Positions 48,581 through 59,366 of a stretch of DNA of 64,000 bases are shown in pieces. The notes beneath the pieces were generated by a model. That model did no database searches. It was not told the DNA's origin and saw only the letters and a program-made list of their open reading frames with translations. Each line of letters begins with the position of its first letter. The stretch's first letter is position 1. Location of the stretch: positions 62,001 to 126,000 of the forward strand of contig NZ_VZRB01000012.1 in the NCBI RefSeq assembly GCF_008806595.1, given 5' to 3'. The translations under genes were made by a program, and so were the position numbers. This DNA is from Streptomyces luteolifulvus (GTDB taxonomy: Bacteria; Actinomycetota; Actinomycetes; Streptomycetales; Streptomycetaceae).

Positions 48581-48969
48581 AGCGATTCGAGACCACTGGG
48601 CAGCTCGCTCGGCAGACCGCTGGGCAGTTCACTGGGGAACTGCGACGGCAGTCTGCTGGGCAGCTCGGTCGGGATGCTCAGGGAGGGCCTGGGAGAGCCG
48701 CTCGTGCCGGAGCTGCTCCCCGCGGGCGGCTTCTCGTCCGGTGAGCCGTCGGTTGCCGAGGCCATCAGGACCACGGCGACGACGGCCGTGGCGGCCACGA
48801 TCACCGCGAGCAGGACGAAGAGCGGGTTCCGGCGTCTGCCCGGGCCCTGGCCGGGCGGCTCCGGCTCCCAGTCTCCGTACGCCGGCGGAGGAGGTCGAAA
48901 ACCGCCGCCCGGAGGCGACGCGTCGCCCGGTGGCCCGGGCGGCTGAGGTGGTACGGGCGGCACGGCCAT
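48565..48969 (-). CDS. Single-pass membrane protein with C-terminal LPS repeats
   Basis: 134 residues. A Pro/Gly-rich cytoplasmic N-terminus (VPPVPPQPPGPPGDASPPGG) leads to one membrane helix (LFVLLAVIVAATAVVAVVLMASA). The outside part is low-complexity: a Ser/Gly-rich linker, then about eight imperfect LPSx units (IPTELPSRLPSQFPSELPSG, then LPSELPSG). The repeat is also visible in DNA around 48590-48670. Function unknown; such tails usually act as spacers in the cell wall. Confidence 0.7.
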   Translation of the reverse strand: MAVPPVPPQPPGPPGDASPPGGGFRPPPPAYGDWEPEPPGQGPGRRRNPLFVLLAVIVAATAVVAVVLMASATDGSPDEKPPAGSSSGTSGSPRPSLSIPTELPSRLPSQFPSELPSGLPSELPSGLESLIPSL

Positions 48970-49092
48970 ACCCCAAGCCTCGCCTCGGACTGCTCAAGGC
49001 GCGACCCTCGCACGGAAGTTGATACGGACTCACGCCATGGATCGCATGATTCCGGAACTTTCCGTGCGGAGACGGGCACGCGCGCGTGTGGT

Positions 49093-50259
49093 TCAGTCAC
49101 GCGCCCCCAGCAGATGGTCCATCGCCAGCTGGTCGAGGCGTTCGAAGGCCATCCCGCGCGCGGCGGCCGCCTCGATGTCGAACTCCTCGAAGGCCGCACG
49201 GTCGGCGAGCAGCGTCTTGAGGCCGTCCGCCGCAGTCGGCTGCGCCAGCTCGTCCAGGCGCGAGGCACGCAGGGCCTCCTGGACCTCGGGGTCGGCACGG
49301 AAGGCGGCCGCACGCTCCTTGAGGATCAGGTAGTTGCGCATGCAGCCCGCCGCAGACGCCCACACGCCGTCGAGGTCCTCGGTCCGCGGCGGCTTGAAGT
49401 CGAAGTGCCTCGGGCCCGCGTAGCCGGCGCTCTCCAGCAGGTCGACCAGCCAGAAGGCGGCCCGCAGGTCGCCCGCGCCGAAGCGCAGGTCCTGGTCGTA
49501 CTTGATCCCGGACTGACCGTTGAGGTCGATGTGGAAGAGCTTGTCGGCCCACAGCGCCTGGGCGATGCCGTGCGGGAAGTTGAGCCCGGCCATCTGCTCG
49601 TGGCCGACCTCCGGGTTGACGCCGTACAGCTCCGGACGCTCCAGACGGTCGATGAACGCCAGTGCGTGGCCCACGGTGGGCAGCAGGATGTCGCCGCGCG
49701 GCTCGTTCGGCTTGGGCTCGATGGCGAAGCGCAGGTCGTAGCCCTGCTCGGTCACGTACTCGCCGAGGAGGTCGAAGGCCTCCTTCATGCGGTCGAGGGC
49801 CAAGCGCACGTCCTTGGCGGCGCCGGACTCGGCACCCTCGCGGCCTCCCCAGGCGACATAGGTCCTTGCGCCGAGCTCCGCCGCCAGGTCGATGTTGCGG
49901 ATGGTCTTGCGCAGGGCGTAGCGGCGCACGTCGCGGTCGTTGGCGGTGAACGCGCCGTCCTTGAAGACGGGATGCGTGAAGAGGTTGGTGGTGGCCATCG
50001 GCACCGTCATGCCGGTCGCGTCGAGAGCCTCGCGGAACCGCTTGATGTGCGCCTCGCGCTCGGTGTCGGTGGATCCGGACGGGATCAGGTCGTCGTCGTG
50101 GAAGGTCACACCGTACGCACCGAGCCCGGCCAGGCGCTGAACCGTCTCCACCGGGTCCAGGGCGCGGCGGGTGGCCTCGCCGAACGGGTCCCTTCCCTGC
50201 CAGCCGACGGTCCACAGGCCGAAGGTGAACCTGTCCTCGGGGGTGGGCTGGTAGTTCAT
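49093..50259 (-). CDS. xylA: Xylose isomerase
   Basis: 388 residues, the full length of Streptomyces xylose isomerase. Signature stretches: FTFGLWTVGWQGRDPFG at the start, VTFHDDDLIP with the active-site His-Asp, YVAWGGREGAE, FAIEPKPNEPRGDILLPTVGHALAFI with the metal-binding Glu, NPEVGHEQMAGLNF and HIDLNGQ. It converts D-xylose to D-xylulose (and glucose to fructose) as a cytosolic Mg/Co enzyme. Divergent from xylB; likely controlled by the ROK repressor encoded downstream of xylB. Confidence 0.97.
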   Translation of the reverse strand: MNYQPTPEDRFTFGLWTVGWQGRDPFGEATRRALDPVETVQRLAGLGAYGVTFHDDDLIPSGSTDTEREAHIKRFREALDATGMTVPMATTNLFTHPVFKDGAFTANDRDVRRYALRKTIRNIDLAAELGARTYVAWGGREGAESGAAKDVRLALDRMKEAFDLLGEYVTEQGYDLRFAIEPKPNEPRGDILLPTVGHALAFIDRLERPELYGVNPEVGHEQMAGLNFPHGIAQALWADKLFHIDLNGQSGIKYDQDLRFGAGDLRAAFWLVDLLESAGYAGPRHFDFKPPRTEDLDGVWASAAGCMRNYLILKERAAAFRADPEVQEALRASRLDELAQPTAADGLKTLLADRAAFEEFDIEAAAARGMAFERLDQLAMDHLLGARD

Positions 50260-50298
50260 GCCGCGACTCCTTGCTCGCTCTGCTATTTCGTCATGGCC

Positions 50299-50314
50299 GT
50301 TTACAAATTAGTAT
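50299..50314. promoter_or_regulatory. Candidate XylR-type operator in the xylA-xylB intergenic region
   Basis: An AT-rich island gtttacaaattagtat stands out in the 113-bp GC-rich space between the divergent xylA and xylB genes. Read on the minus strand (actaatttgtaaac) it resembles half of the ROK-type XylR site known from Bacillus (TTAGTTTGTT...). The site is placed to control both genes. Inference from composition and analogy. Confidence 0.4.
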
Positions 50315-50372
50315 GCCCACACATCTCGGGGAAGGGACAAGACTGTCCCTGAAGAGAAAGAGGGAGAGCCCG

Positions 50373-51818
50373 ATGTCAGCAGCCGAGGGTCCGCTCGTCG
50401 TCGGCGTGGACACCTCCACCCAGTCCACGAAGGCGCTGGTCGTCGACGCGTCCACCGGACGGGTCGTCGCGAGCGGCCAGGCGCCGCACACCGTCTCCTC
50501 CGGGGCCGGCCGGGAGAGCGACCCGCGCCAGTGGTGGGACGCCCTGTGTGAGGCGCTGCGCCAGTGCGGCGACGCAGCCCACGAGGCCGCGTCCGTGTCC
50601 GTCGGCGGCCAGCAGCACGGGCTCGTCACCCTGGACGCCCGGGGAGAACCGGTGCGGCCGGCCCTGCTGTGGAACGACGTGCGCTCGGCACCGCAGGCCC
50701 GCCGGCTGGTCGAGGAGCTGGGCGGCCCGAAGGCCTGGGCGGAGCGCACCGGGAGCGTGCCGGGCCCCTCCTTCACGGTCACGAAGTGGGCCTGGCTGGC
50801 CGAGAACGAACCGGAGGCGATCCGCGCCACCAAGGCCGTACGCCTCCCCCACGACTACCTCACCGAGCGCCTCACCGGTCTGGGCACGACCGACCGCGGC
50901 GATGTCTCGGGCACCGGCTGGTGGGCGTCGGCGACCGAGTCGTACGACGACGAGGTCCTCGCGCGCGTGGGGCTCGATCCCGCGCTGCTGCCCCGTGTGG
51001 TCCGCCCCGGTGAGGTGGTCGGCACCGTGCGAGACAGCCACGACCTGCCGTTCTCCAGGGGAACCCTGGTCGGAGCCGGCACCGGTGACAACGCGGCCGC
51101 CGCGCTGGGACTCGGTCTGCGCCCCGGCACCCCCGTGCTGAGCCTCGGCACCTCGGGCACGGTGTACGCCGTCTCGAAGCAGCGCCCCGCCGACCCGACG
51201 GGCACCGTCGCGGGCTTCGCCGACGCCCGCGGCGACTGGCTGCCGCTGGCCTGCACCCTGAACTGCACGCTCGCCGTCGACCGCGTCGCCGCCCTGCTGG
51301 GTCTCGACCGCGAGGCGGTGGAACCCACCACGGAGGTCACCCTCCTGCCCTACCTCGACGGCGAACGCACCCCCGCCCTGCCCGGCGCCTGTGGACTGCT
51401 CCACGGGCTGCGCCACGACACGACCGGCGGACAGCTCCTCCAGGCCGCCTACGACGGTGCCGTCCACTCCCTGCTGGGCGCGCTCGACCTGGTCCTGGAC
51501 GCGGACGCGGACCGGTCGACCCCGCTGCTGCTGATCGGCGGCGGAGCCCGGGGCACGGCCTGGCAGCAGACCGTGCGCCGGCTGTCCGGGCGGCCCGTCC
51601 AGGTACCCGAGGCCAGGGAACTGGTCGCGCTCGGGGCCGCGGCGCAGGCGGCCGGTCTGCTGACCGGTGAGGATCCGGCGGCGGTCGCCCGGCGCTGGCA
51701 CACGGCCGCGGGACCCGTGCTCGACGCGGTGGAGCGGGACGAGGCGACGCTGGCCAGGATCTCCGGAGTACTCTCCGACGCGGCCCCGCTGCTGGAGCGC
51801 GGGACGGACCCGCGCTGA
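50373..51818 (+). CDS. xylB: Xylulokinase
   Basis: 481 residues from the ATG at 50373. FGGY-kinase features: VVGVDTSTQSTKALVVDA (phosphate 1), SVSVGGQQHGLVTLD, LLWNDVRSAPQARRL, RLPHDYLTERLTG, GAGTGDNAAAALGLGLRPGTPVLSLGTSGTVYAVS with the catalytic Asp, and LLLIGGGARGTAWQQTVRRLSGRPVQVPE at the end. It phosphorylates D-xylulose to xylulose 5-phosphate, completing entry into the pentose phosphate pathway after XylA. The ROK regulator gene follows 29 bp downstream. Confidence 0.96.
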   Translation: MSAAEGPLVVGVDTSTQSTKALVVDASTGRVVASGQAPHTVSSGAGRESDPRQWWDALCEALRQCGDAAHEAASVSVGGQQHGLVTLDARGEPVRPALLWNDVRSAPQARRLVEELGGPKAWAERTGSVPGPSFTVTKWAWLAENEPEAIRATKAVRLPHDYLTERLTGLGTTDRGDVSGTGWWASATESYDDEVLARVGLDPALLPRVVRPGEVVGTVRDSHDLPFSRGTLVGAGTGDNAAAALGLGLRPGTPVLSLGTSGTVYAVSKQRPADPTGTVAGFADARGDWLPLACTLNCTLAVDRVAALLGLDREAVEPTTEVTLLPYLDGERTPALPGACGLLHGLRHDTTGGQLLQAAYDGAVHSLLGALDLVLDADADRSTPLLLIGGGARGTAWQQTVRRLSGRPVQVPEARELVALGAAAQAAGLLTGEDPAAVARRWHTAAGPVLDAVERDEATLARISGVLSDAAPLLERGTDPR

Positions 51819-51847
51819 CCGACCCCCGACCGAGGACTGACCCAGGC

Positions 51848-53056
51848 ATGACGGCACCGCTGCACCAGGCGCACCCGGCCGGTTCGGGCCGCGCGCTGCC
51901 CGACACCCAGCAGGGCATGCGCCGTCGCAACCTCGCCCGGGTGATGCACACCGTCAGCGCCGAGGGCCCGCTCTCGCGAGCCGCCGTCGCCTCGCGCATA
52001 GGGCTCACCCGGGCTGCGGTGTCGACCCTGGTCGACGAGCTCGTCCGCTCGGGTCTGCTGCAGGAGCTGGGACCCGAGCGGCCCGGCCGGGTGGGCAGGC
52101 CCGGGTCGGCGCTCGCCGTCAGCGGACACGGTCCCGCGGGGATCGGTGCCGAGGTCGGCGTCGATCACCTCGCGGTCTGCGCGGTCGACCTGCGGGGTGA
52201 GGTGCGGGCCAGGGCGGTGCGCCACGGAGCGAACCGCGGCCGCTCCCCCGCGCCGGTGATCGAGGAGCTGACCGGGCTGGTGCGCCGGGTCGTCGCCGAG
52301 GCGCAGGGCCAGGGTCTGTGGCCCGCGGGGCTCGCCGTGGCCGTACCCGGCCTGGTGGCCCGCGATGCCCGGACGGTCGTACGCGCCCCGAACCTCGACT
52401 GGCACGACACCGACCTGGGCGGCCTGCTCCCCGTCGGTATCCCGCTGACCGTGGACAACGAGGCCAATTTCGGCGCGCTGGCCGAACTCTGGCTCGGCGA
52501 GGACACTCCGCGCGACTTCCTGCATGTGTCGGCGGAGATCGGCATCGGCGCGGCGGTCGTCGTGGACGGACGGCTGCTGCGCGGAACGCGCGGGTTCGCG
52601 GGCGAGCTGGGGCATGTGCCGGTCCGCCCGGACGGGCCCGAGTGCCCGTGCGGCGGCCGCGGGTGTCTGGAGCAGTACGCCGGTGAGGAGGCGGTGTTGC
52701 GCGCGGCCGGTCTGGAGCCGGGCGAGGACCGTGTCGGGCTGCTGGCGGGGCGTGCCGAGGACGGCGACGAAGACGTACGAGGGGCGCTGCGCGACGCGGG
52801 AGAGGCGCTGGGCATCGCCCTGACCGGGGCGGTCAATCTGCTGGACCCCGAGAGCGTCGTGCTCGGCGGTGCGCTGTCCGGGCTCTCGCCCTGGCTGCTG
52901 CCGTCCCTGCAGGCCGAGTTGGCCCGGCGCACGGCGGGCCCGGCCTGTCCGGTGACCGTGTCACGGCTGGGTCCCGAGGGCCCATTGCTGGGTGCGGCGC
53001 ACTCGGTTGTGCGGGGGGTTCTGGACGATCCGGCGTCGGTGGCGGAACGGGTCTGA
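51848..53056 (+). CDS. xylR: ROK-family transcriptional repressor, probably XylR
   Basis: 402 residues. The N-terminal winged helix (RRRNLARVMHTVSAEGPLSRAAVASRIGLTRAAVSTLVDELVRSGLLQE) is followed by a ROK sugar-binding domain with the zinc motif CPCGGRGCLEQY near residue 265 and the DNEANFGALAE active-site-like block. ROK repressors of this layout control pentose use in Gram-positive bacteria. Position directly behind xylB and opposite xylA indicates that it regulates xylose catabolism with xylose as inducer. Confidence 0.88.
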   Translation: MTAPLHQAHPAGSGRALPDTQQGMRRRNLARVMHTVSAEGPLSRAAVASRIGLTRAAVSTLVDELVRSGLLQELGPERPGRVGRPGSALAVSGHGPAGIGAEVGVDHLAVCAVDLRGEVRARAVRHGANRGRSPAPVIEELTGLVRRVVAEAQGQGLWPAGLAVAVPGLVARDARTVVRAPNLDWHDTDLGGLLPVGIPLTVDNEANFGALAELWLGEDTPRDFLHVSAEIGIGAAVVVDGRLLRGTRGFAGELGHVPVRPDGPECPCGGRGCLEQYAGEEAVLRAAGLEPGEDRVGLLAGRAEDGDEDVRGALRDAGEALGIALTGAVNLLDPESVVLGGALSGLSPWLLPSLQAELARRTAGPACPVTVSRLGPEGPLLGAAHSVVRGVLDDPASVAERV

Positions 53057-53074
53057 GGCGGAGCCCGGCCTCCT

Positions 53075-53094
53075 GCACGCCTGATCGGGCGTGC
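53075..53094 (+). terminator. Hairpin downstream of the ROK repressor gene
   Basis: Perfect 7-bp arms gcacgcc (53075-53081) and ggcgtgc (53088-53094) with a 6-nt loop, 19 bp after the ROK stop codon. Likely the end of the xylB-xylR transcript. Confidence 0.4.
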
Positions 53095-53268
53095 GAGTTC
53101 GCCCGATCGGGTGAGCGAGTTTTCCACAAAGGCTCAGCCGTCCACCGGAACAGGTCGCGTTCCCCTGCTCAACTCTCAGGCGTCGTACGGTGATCGCCAC
53201 CAGCTCGCAACCACGACCGTCGTGTCGCCGTTGGGCAGGTCCCCCCACCGTCAGAGAGGCAATCGTTC

Positions 53269-53871
53269 ATGGAACGCGCACGACCGCACCTCACCAGGCG
53301 ACGGCTCCTCCAAGGCGCCGCCCTTACCGCAGTCCCGTTCGCTCTGCTCCCCGGGACACGGGCCGCAGCCGCCGGGACCCGGACCGTCGACTGTCCGGCG
53401 GCCGAGTGGGCGCCGGCGAGCACGGCCAACTACACGGCGTCCAGCCGCCCCGTGTCCCATCCCGTCGACCGCGTGATCATCCACGTCACCCAGGAGACGT
53501 ACGCCACCACGCTGTCCATCTTCCAGAACCCGCAGAAGAACGTGTCGGCGCACTACGTCGTCCGCTCGGCCGACGGACACGTGGCACAGTGCGTCCGCGA
53601 GGCCGACATCGCCTGGCACGCCGGGAACTGGGACTGCAACACACGCAGTATCGGCATCGAGCACGAGGGGTGGGTGGACCGGCCCGACTGCTTCACCGAC
53701 GCGCTGTACGAGCGGTCGGCCGGGCTCACGGCCTCGGTCTGCGCGAGATACGGCATCCCCATGGACCGGGCGCACATCATCGGACACCACGAGGTACCGG
53801 GGACGGATCACACCGACCCCGGACCGGACTGGGACTGGGTGCGCTACCTGAGGCTTGTCAACTTCGTGTGA
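53269..53871 (+). CDS. Secreted N-acetylmuramoyl-L-alanine amidase (Tat signal)
   Basis: 200 residues. A twin-arginine signal is clear (LTRRRLLQGAALTAVPFALLPGTRAAAA). The mature domain is Amidase_2/PGRP-like: VDRVIIHVTQETYATTLSIFQ, VSAHYVVRSADGHVAQCV, ADIAWHAGNWDCNTRSIGIEHEGW and HIIGHHEVPGTDHTDPGPDWDW. His in IIHV, His in GHHEV and Asp in HTDPG are the expected zinc ligands. It cleaves the amide between muramic acid and the stem peptide outside the cell. Its release by Tat implies export in folded form. Confidence 0.92.
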   Translation: MERARPHLTRRRLLQGAALTAVPFALLPGTRAAAAGTRTVDCPAAEWAPASTANYTASSRPVSHPVDRVIIHVTQETYATTLSIFQNPQKNVSAHYVVRSADGHVAQCVREADIAWHAGNWDCNTRSIGIEHEGWVDRPDCFTDALYERSAGLTASVCARYGIPMDRAHIIGHHEVPGTDHTDPGPDWDWVRYLRLVNFV

Positions 53872-53941
53872 GCGAAGGGTTGTCCACACCCACACCCGGA
53901 GTGACGATATCCCTTGCCGCTTCACCTTTCGGGAGGTCGAA

Positions 53942-55228
53942 TTGACCGATCCATGGGTGGCCCTCGAGCCGGGGGCCGACCCCGCCGAGCGGGTCCGGAT
54001 ACTGCGCCGCGCACACGAGACGTTCACCGCGGTGGGTGCCGTGCCGCAGCCGGTCCGCGCGGTGGTGGCCGACTCCTGGCGGCGTTCCGCGCGGGCCGGC
54101 GTCGGCCCCGACGGCACCGCGAGCGTCGAGCTCTCCGACGGCGACCTCGGCGCATACCGTGCCGAGCACCCGCTCGCCCGGGTGATGCCGCTCTTCCGCG
54201 AACTCATGGGCACGTTCGCCGCCGACGGCGAGCACCTCCTGGCGGTGTGCGACGAGCACGCGAGGCTGCTGTGGGTCGAGGGCCATGCGACGACCCGGCA
54301 ACGAGCGGGGCGGATGAACTTCGTACCGGGAGCGCGGTGGGCCGAGACAGCGGTGGGCACGAACGCGCCGGGCACGGCCGTCGCCGTCGGCCGGCCGGTG
54401 CAGGTGTTCGCGGCCGAGCACTTCATACGGCGAGTACAGCCCTGGACGTGCACGGCCGCCCCCGTGCACGATCCGCACACCGGCCGGGTGCTCGGTGCGG
54501 TGGACCTCACCGGCGGGGACGGGCTCGCGCATCCGCACAGCCTGGGTTTCGTGCAGGCCGTGGCGCGGGCCGCCGAGTCCCAGCTGGCGCTGCTCGCACC
54601 GGAGAGGCACACGGCCGACACGCCCGAGCTGATCGCGCTGGGGCGCGACGAGGCCCTGTTCCGGGCCGGCGGCCGCTCCCTCAGGCTCAGCCGCCGGCAC
54701 AGCGAGATCCTGGTGCTGCTGACCCGCCACCCGGAGGGTCTGACCGGCGACGAGCTGCTGTGCGCGCTGTACGAGGACGAGTCGGTGACGCCGGTGACGC
54801 TGCGGGCCGAACTGGCGCGGCTGCGCAGGATCCTCAGCCCCGGCCTGCTGGCCTCGCGGCCCTATCGGCTCACGGCGCCGGTCGACACCGACGTCGATGT
54901 GCTCGAACGGCGGCTGGAGACCGGTGCGGTGACGGCCGCGGCCACCGCCTACCCGGGCCCGCTGCTGCCCGCCTCCCGGGCCCCGGCGGTGGTGCGGCTC
55001 AGGAGACGTCTGGCCGACGGCCTGCGTACGGCGCTGATCGCCCGCCGCGATCCCGACCTGCTGGCGGACTGGGCGCACGCGGTGTGGGGCGAGGACGACC
55101 TCGACGTATGGCGGGCACTCGCCGCGATACGGCCGACGGCGGCGGTCCGGTCCCGGCTCGCCGCGCTGGAGGCGGAACTGGCGGCGCCGGTACCACCGGC
55201 GGCGTGGCCGCGTTCCACGAGCCGCTGA
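53942..55228 (+). CDS. GAF-domain transcriptional regulator of the aldehyde dehydrogenase
   Basis: 428 residues from a TTG at 53942, chosen because GGGAGG lies just upstream; the earlier in-frame start has no RBS and overlaps the previous gene. A GAF-like sensor (LLAVCDEHARLLWVEGHATTRQRAGRMNFVPGARWAETAVGTNAPGTA) resembles that of AcoR-type activators. The sigma-54 AAA+ domain is absent; instead the C-terminus carries a winged-helix-like region (RSLRLSRRHSEILVLLTRHPEGLTGDELLCALYEDE). The aldehyde dehydrogenase gene follows, so it probably controls that gene in response to an aldehyde or alcohol. Confidence 0.82.
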   Translation: MTDPWVALEPGADPAERVRILRRAHETFTAVGAVPQPVRAVVADSWRRSARAGVGPDGTASVELSDGDLGAYRAEHPLARVMPLFRELMGTFAADGEHLLAVCDEHARLLWVEGHATTRQRAGRMNFVPGARWAETAVGTNAPGTAVAVGRPVQVFAAEHFIRRVQPWTCTAAPVHDPHTGRVLGAVDLTGGDGLAHPHSLGFVQAVARAAESQLALLAPERHTADTPELIALGRDEALFRAGGRSLRLSRRHSEILVLLTRHPEGLTGDELLCALYEDESVTPVTLRAELARLRRILSPGLLASRPYRLTAPVDTDVDVLERRLETGAVTAAATAYPGPLLPASRAPAVVRLRRRLADGLRTALIARRDPDLLADWAHAVWGEDDLDVWRALAAIRPTAAVRSRLAALEAELAAPVPPAAWPRSTSR

Positions 55229-55340
55229 CCGCGCCGGGCACCCGTCGGCTGCGCGCAACGTATCTGCAACCTCCTCTTCCCTAGCCTCGCGTCGAGAGCT
55301 GCCCAACGGTGGGCGGCGCTTGTGAAGGAGGCCCATCAGC

Positions 55341-56864
<1,524 letters not shown>

Positions 56865-56898
56865 TCGTGCGCGTTGCCCGGTCGGCGCCCAGCGGCTG

Positions 56899-58080
56899 TC
56901 ACACGCAGTTGATCTCCGGCCGGGCGGCGTCGCCCGCGAAGCGGTCCGCCGCGAGGGGTGTGACGTCGACGAACGGTTTCCTGCCGAGGTACAGGTCGCG
57001 CAGCACCTCCCCCACCGCCGGGCCCTGGAGGAATCCGTGGCCGGAGAAGCCGGTGGCGTACAGGAATCTGGAGAGCTGCGGGGACTCGCCGATGAGGGCG
57101 TTGTGGTCGGGTGTGATCTCGTAGAGGCCGGCCCATGCGCTGCTCATCCCCATGTCGAGGACGGCCGGGGCGCGCATTTCCATGGCCCGGGTCAGCCGCG
57201 GCAGCCACGCGTCGGAGACGCTCAGCTCGTAGCCGGGTGTCTCCTCGGGGTCGGACATCCCGAGGAGCAGGCCCTGCCCCTCGCCGTGGAAGTAGAAGGT
57301 CGTCGAGAAGTCGATGGTCATCGGCAGGTCCGGCGGGAGGTCCGCGACCGGCTCGGTGAAGGCGATCTGCCGGCGCAGCGGCTCCACCGGCAGATCGATG
57401 CCCACCATGGCGCCGAGTTGTGCGGACCAGGCACCGGCGGCGCAGATCACCGTGGATGTGGCGATCCGCCCCCGCGTGGTGACCACGGCGCTGATCTCGT
57501 CACCGGCGGTGTCGATGCCGATGACCTCGCAGTTCCGGACGATCCGCGCGCCGTGCCGGCGGGCCCCTACGGCGTAGCCGTGGACCACGGCCTCGGGTGT
57601 GCAGTGACCGTCCTGCGGGGAGAACGCCGCGGCGAGCAGCCCGTCCGTCTCGATCAGCGGGGACAGCCGCTTCGCCTCCGCCGGGTCGATCATGCGGCTG
57701 GGGACGCCGAGCCGGTTCTGCAGGGCGACACTCCGTTCGAAGGAGGTCACGTCCTCGGGTTCGGAGAGCAGGAACAGATAGCCGACGCGGCGCAGGTCGA
57801 TCTCGTGTCCGGGCTCGGTGCCGAAGCGGGCGAAGGCCTCCAGACTGCGGGCGCCGAGCAGGATGTTCAGCTCGTCGGAGAACTGCGCCCGCACCCCGCC
57901 CGCCGCCCGGCTGGTGGAGCCGGAGGCGAGTTCGTCGCGCTCGACGAGTACGACGTCGGTGACCCCGGCGCGTGCCAGGTGGTAGGCGGCGCTGGTTCCC
58001 ATCACCCCGCCGCCGACGATCACGACGGCTGCCGAGGAGGGCAGCCCGCCTGCCGAAGTCGCCGCTGGCTCGCTGTTCAC
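56899..58080 (-). CDS. FAD-dependent amine/sarcosine oxidase-like oxidoreductase (DAO family)
   Basis: 393 residues from a GTG at 58080 preceded by AGGAAGGGG; a longer upstream frame is not needed. N-terminal FAD motif VVIVGGGVMGTSAAYHLARAGVTDVVLVERDELASGSTSRAAGGVRAQF. The C-terminus has GLYEITPDHNALIGE and FLYATGFSGHGFLQGPAVGEVL, diagnostic of the DadA/sarcosine oxidase beta family. Oxidises a secondary or D-amine with FAD. It is convergent with the aldehyde dehydrogenase gene. Substrate unknown. Confidence 0.88.
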   Translation of the reverse strand: MNSEPAATSAGGLPSSAAVVIVGGGVMGTSAAYHLARAGVTDVVLVERDELASGSTSRAAGGVRAQFSDELNILLGARSLEAFARFGTEPGHEIDLRRVGYLFLLSEPEDVTSFERSVALQNRLGVPSRMIDPAEAKRLSPLIETDGLLAAAFSPQDGHCTPEAVVHGYAVGARRHGARIVRNCEVIGIDTAGDEISAVVTTRGRIATSTVICAAGAWSAQLGAMVGIDLPVEPLRRQIAFTEPVADLPPDLPMTIDFSTTFYFHGEGQGLLLGMSDPEETPGYELSVSDAWLPRLTRAMEMRAPAVLDMGMSSAWAGLYEITPDHNALIGESPQLSRFLYATGFSGHGFLQGPAVGEVLRDLYLGRKPFVDVTPLAADRFAGDAARPEINCV

Positions 58081-58252
58081 GGGCGGCCCCTTCCTGGATC
58101 CGGGGGATCCCGCTGGGATGCGAAGATCCTGCCGACACTGGAATGTGCCCTGGTTCAGAGCCCCGAACACGCGCCCGATACGCACATTCGGGGTCTGCCC
58201 GCCTGGGTGATCAGCGGTGGCGAGCGGGAACACCCGCTCATAGCTTCGCCAT

Positions 58253-59311
58253 ATGACCAAACGACAGATGATCTACCTCGCCTGCGCCGCTGGTCTCCTG
58301 GCGACGGGGCTGGGAGCAGCCCCGTCGGCGGACCTGACCATCGTGCACCGTGTGACCCCCGGCGAATCCATCCAGGAGGCCGTGAACGCGGCCCGACCGG
58401 GGGACACCGTCGTCCTGTCCCCCGGCACCTACCGTGAAAGTGTCCGCATCACCACGTCGGACGTGACGCTGCGGGGCTCCGGTCCCGGGACCGTCCTCGT
58501 GCCCGGCGCCGCCTCCGACAGCACGTGTGCCACAGCCGGCCACGGGATCTGTGTGACAGGGACCGCCGACAGCTCCGTCACCGGCGTCACCGTCCGCGCG
58601 CTGACCCTCAGGGGCTTCGCCAAGAACGGACTGTGGGCGTCACGGACCGACCGGCTTGCGGTCCGGGGGGTGACCTCCGAGAAGAACGGTCAGTGGGGCA
58701 TCGCGCTGGAGCGGTCCCTGCGCAGCGCGCTCAGCCACAACGTCGCCCGGGACAACGGCGATGCCGGGCTGTTCGTGTCCAACACCATCGACGAGGAGGC
58801 CGGGGCCCTGGACACCAAGGGCACGGCGGTCCACCACAACCTTCTCGCCGGCAACCGGGTCGGCGTCACGGTCCGGCGGCTGCGGAACGTGTCCGTCGAC
58901 CACAACGAGGCGACCGGCAACTGCTCGGCCGTCTTCCTCGTGGGCGACGAGACCACCCCGCGCGCGGGTGCGCTGAGCGTGCGCCACAACTACATCCACG
59001 CCAACAACAAGTACTGTGCGAAGACGCCACGGCTGCCCTTCCTGCAGGGTTCGGGCATCGTCCTCACCGGCGTCGAGAAGTCCGTGGTGACGAAGAACCT
59101 GGTCCAGGACAACGTGGGCGCATCCCCGCTCTCGGGCGGCATCGTGCTGTTCAAGAGCTTCGTGGGTGCCCTCAACGAGAGCAACGACATCCGCGACAAC
59201 GTCGTCCTGCGCAACGGCACGGCCGATCTGGCCAACCGGGACACGGCCGGCAGGGACAACACCTTCCGGGGCAACACCTGCGCGGTCTCCGAACCCGCGG
59301 GACTGTGCTGA
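58253..59311 (+). CDS. Secreted right-handed parallel beta-helix protein
   Basis: 352 residues. A signal peptide (MIYLACAAGLLATGLGAAPSADL) precedes VTPGESIQEAVNAARPGDTVVLSPGTYRESVRI, the usual entry of pectate-lyase-like beta-helices. Repeated short strands follow (NGLWASRTDRLAVRGV, NGQWGIALERSLRSALSHNVARDNGDAGLFV, NRVGVTVRRLRNVSVDHNEATGN, NLVQDNVGASPLSGGIVLFKS). No catalytic pattern of a specific lyase can be named. Likely a surface carbohydrate-binding or processing protein. The methyltransferase gene follows 55 bp downstream. Confidence 0.85.
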   Translation: MTKRQMIYLACAAGLLATGLGAAPSADLTIVHRVTPGESIQEAVNAARPGDTVVLSPGTYRESVRITTSDVTLRGSGPGTVLVPGAASDSTCATAGHGICVTGTADSSVTGVTVRALTLRGFAKNGLWASRTDRLAVRGVTSEKNGQWGIALERSLRSALSHNVARDNGDAGLFVSNTIDEEAGALDTKGTAVHHNLLAGNRVGVTVRRLRNVSVDHNEATGNCSAVFLVGDETTPRAGALSVRHNYIHANNKYCAKTPRLPFLQGSGIVLTGVEKSVVTKNLVQDNVGASPLSGGIVLFKSFVGALNESNDIRDNVVLRNGTADLANRDTAGRDNTFRGNTCAVSEPAGLC

Positions 59312-59366
59312 CCGGTCCACACCGCACTCCCCCCAAGAACAGCACGCCAGCAAAGCGAGGCAATCA

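Noticed and set aside
48590..48670. CRISPR-like repeat array
   Set aside because: The short repeats are in-frame codons for LPS units in a protein; there are no spacers of uniform size.
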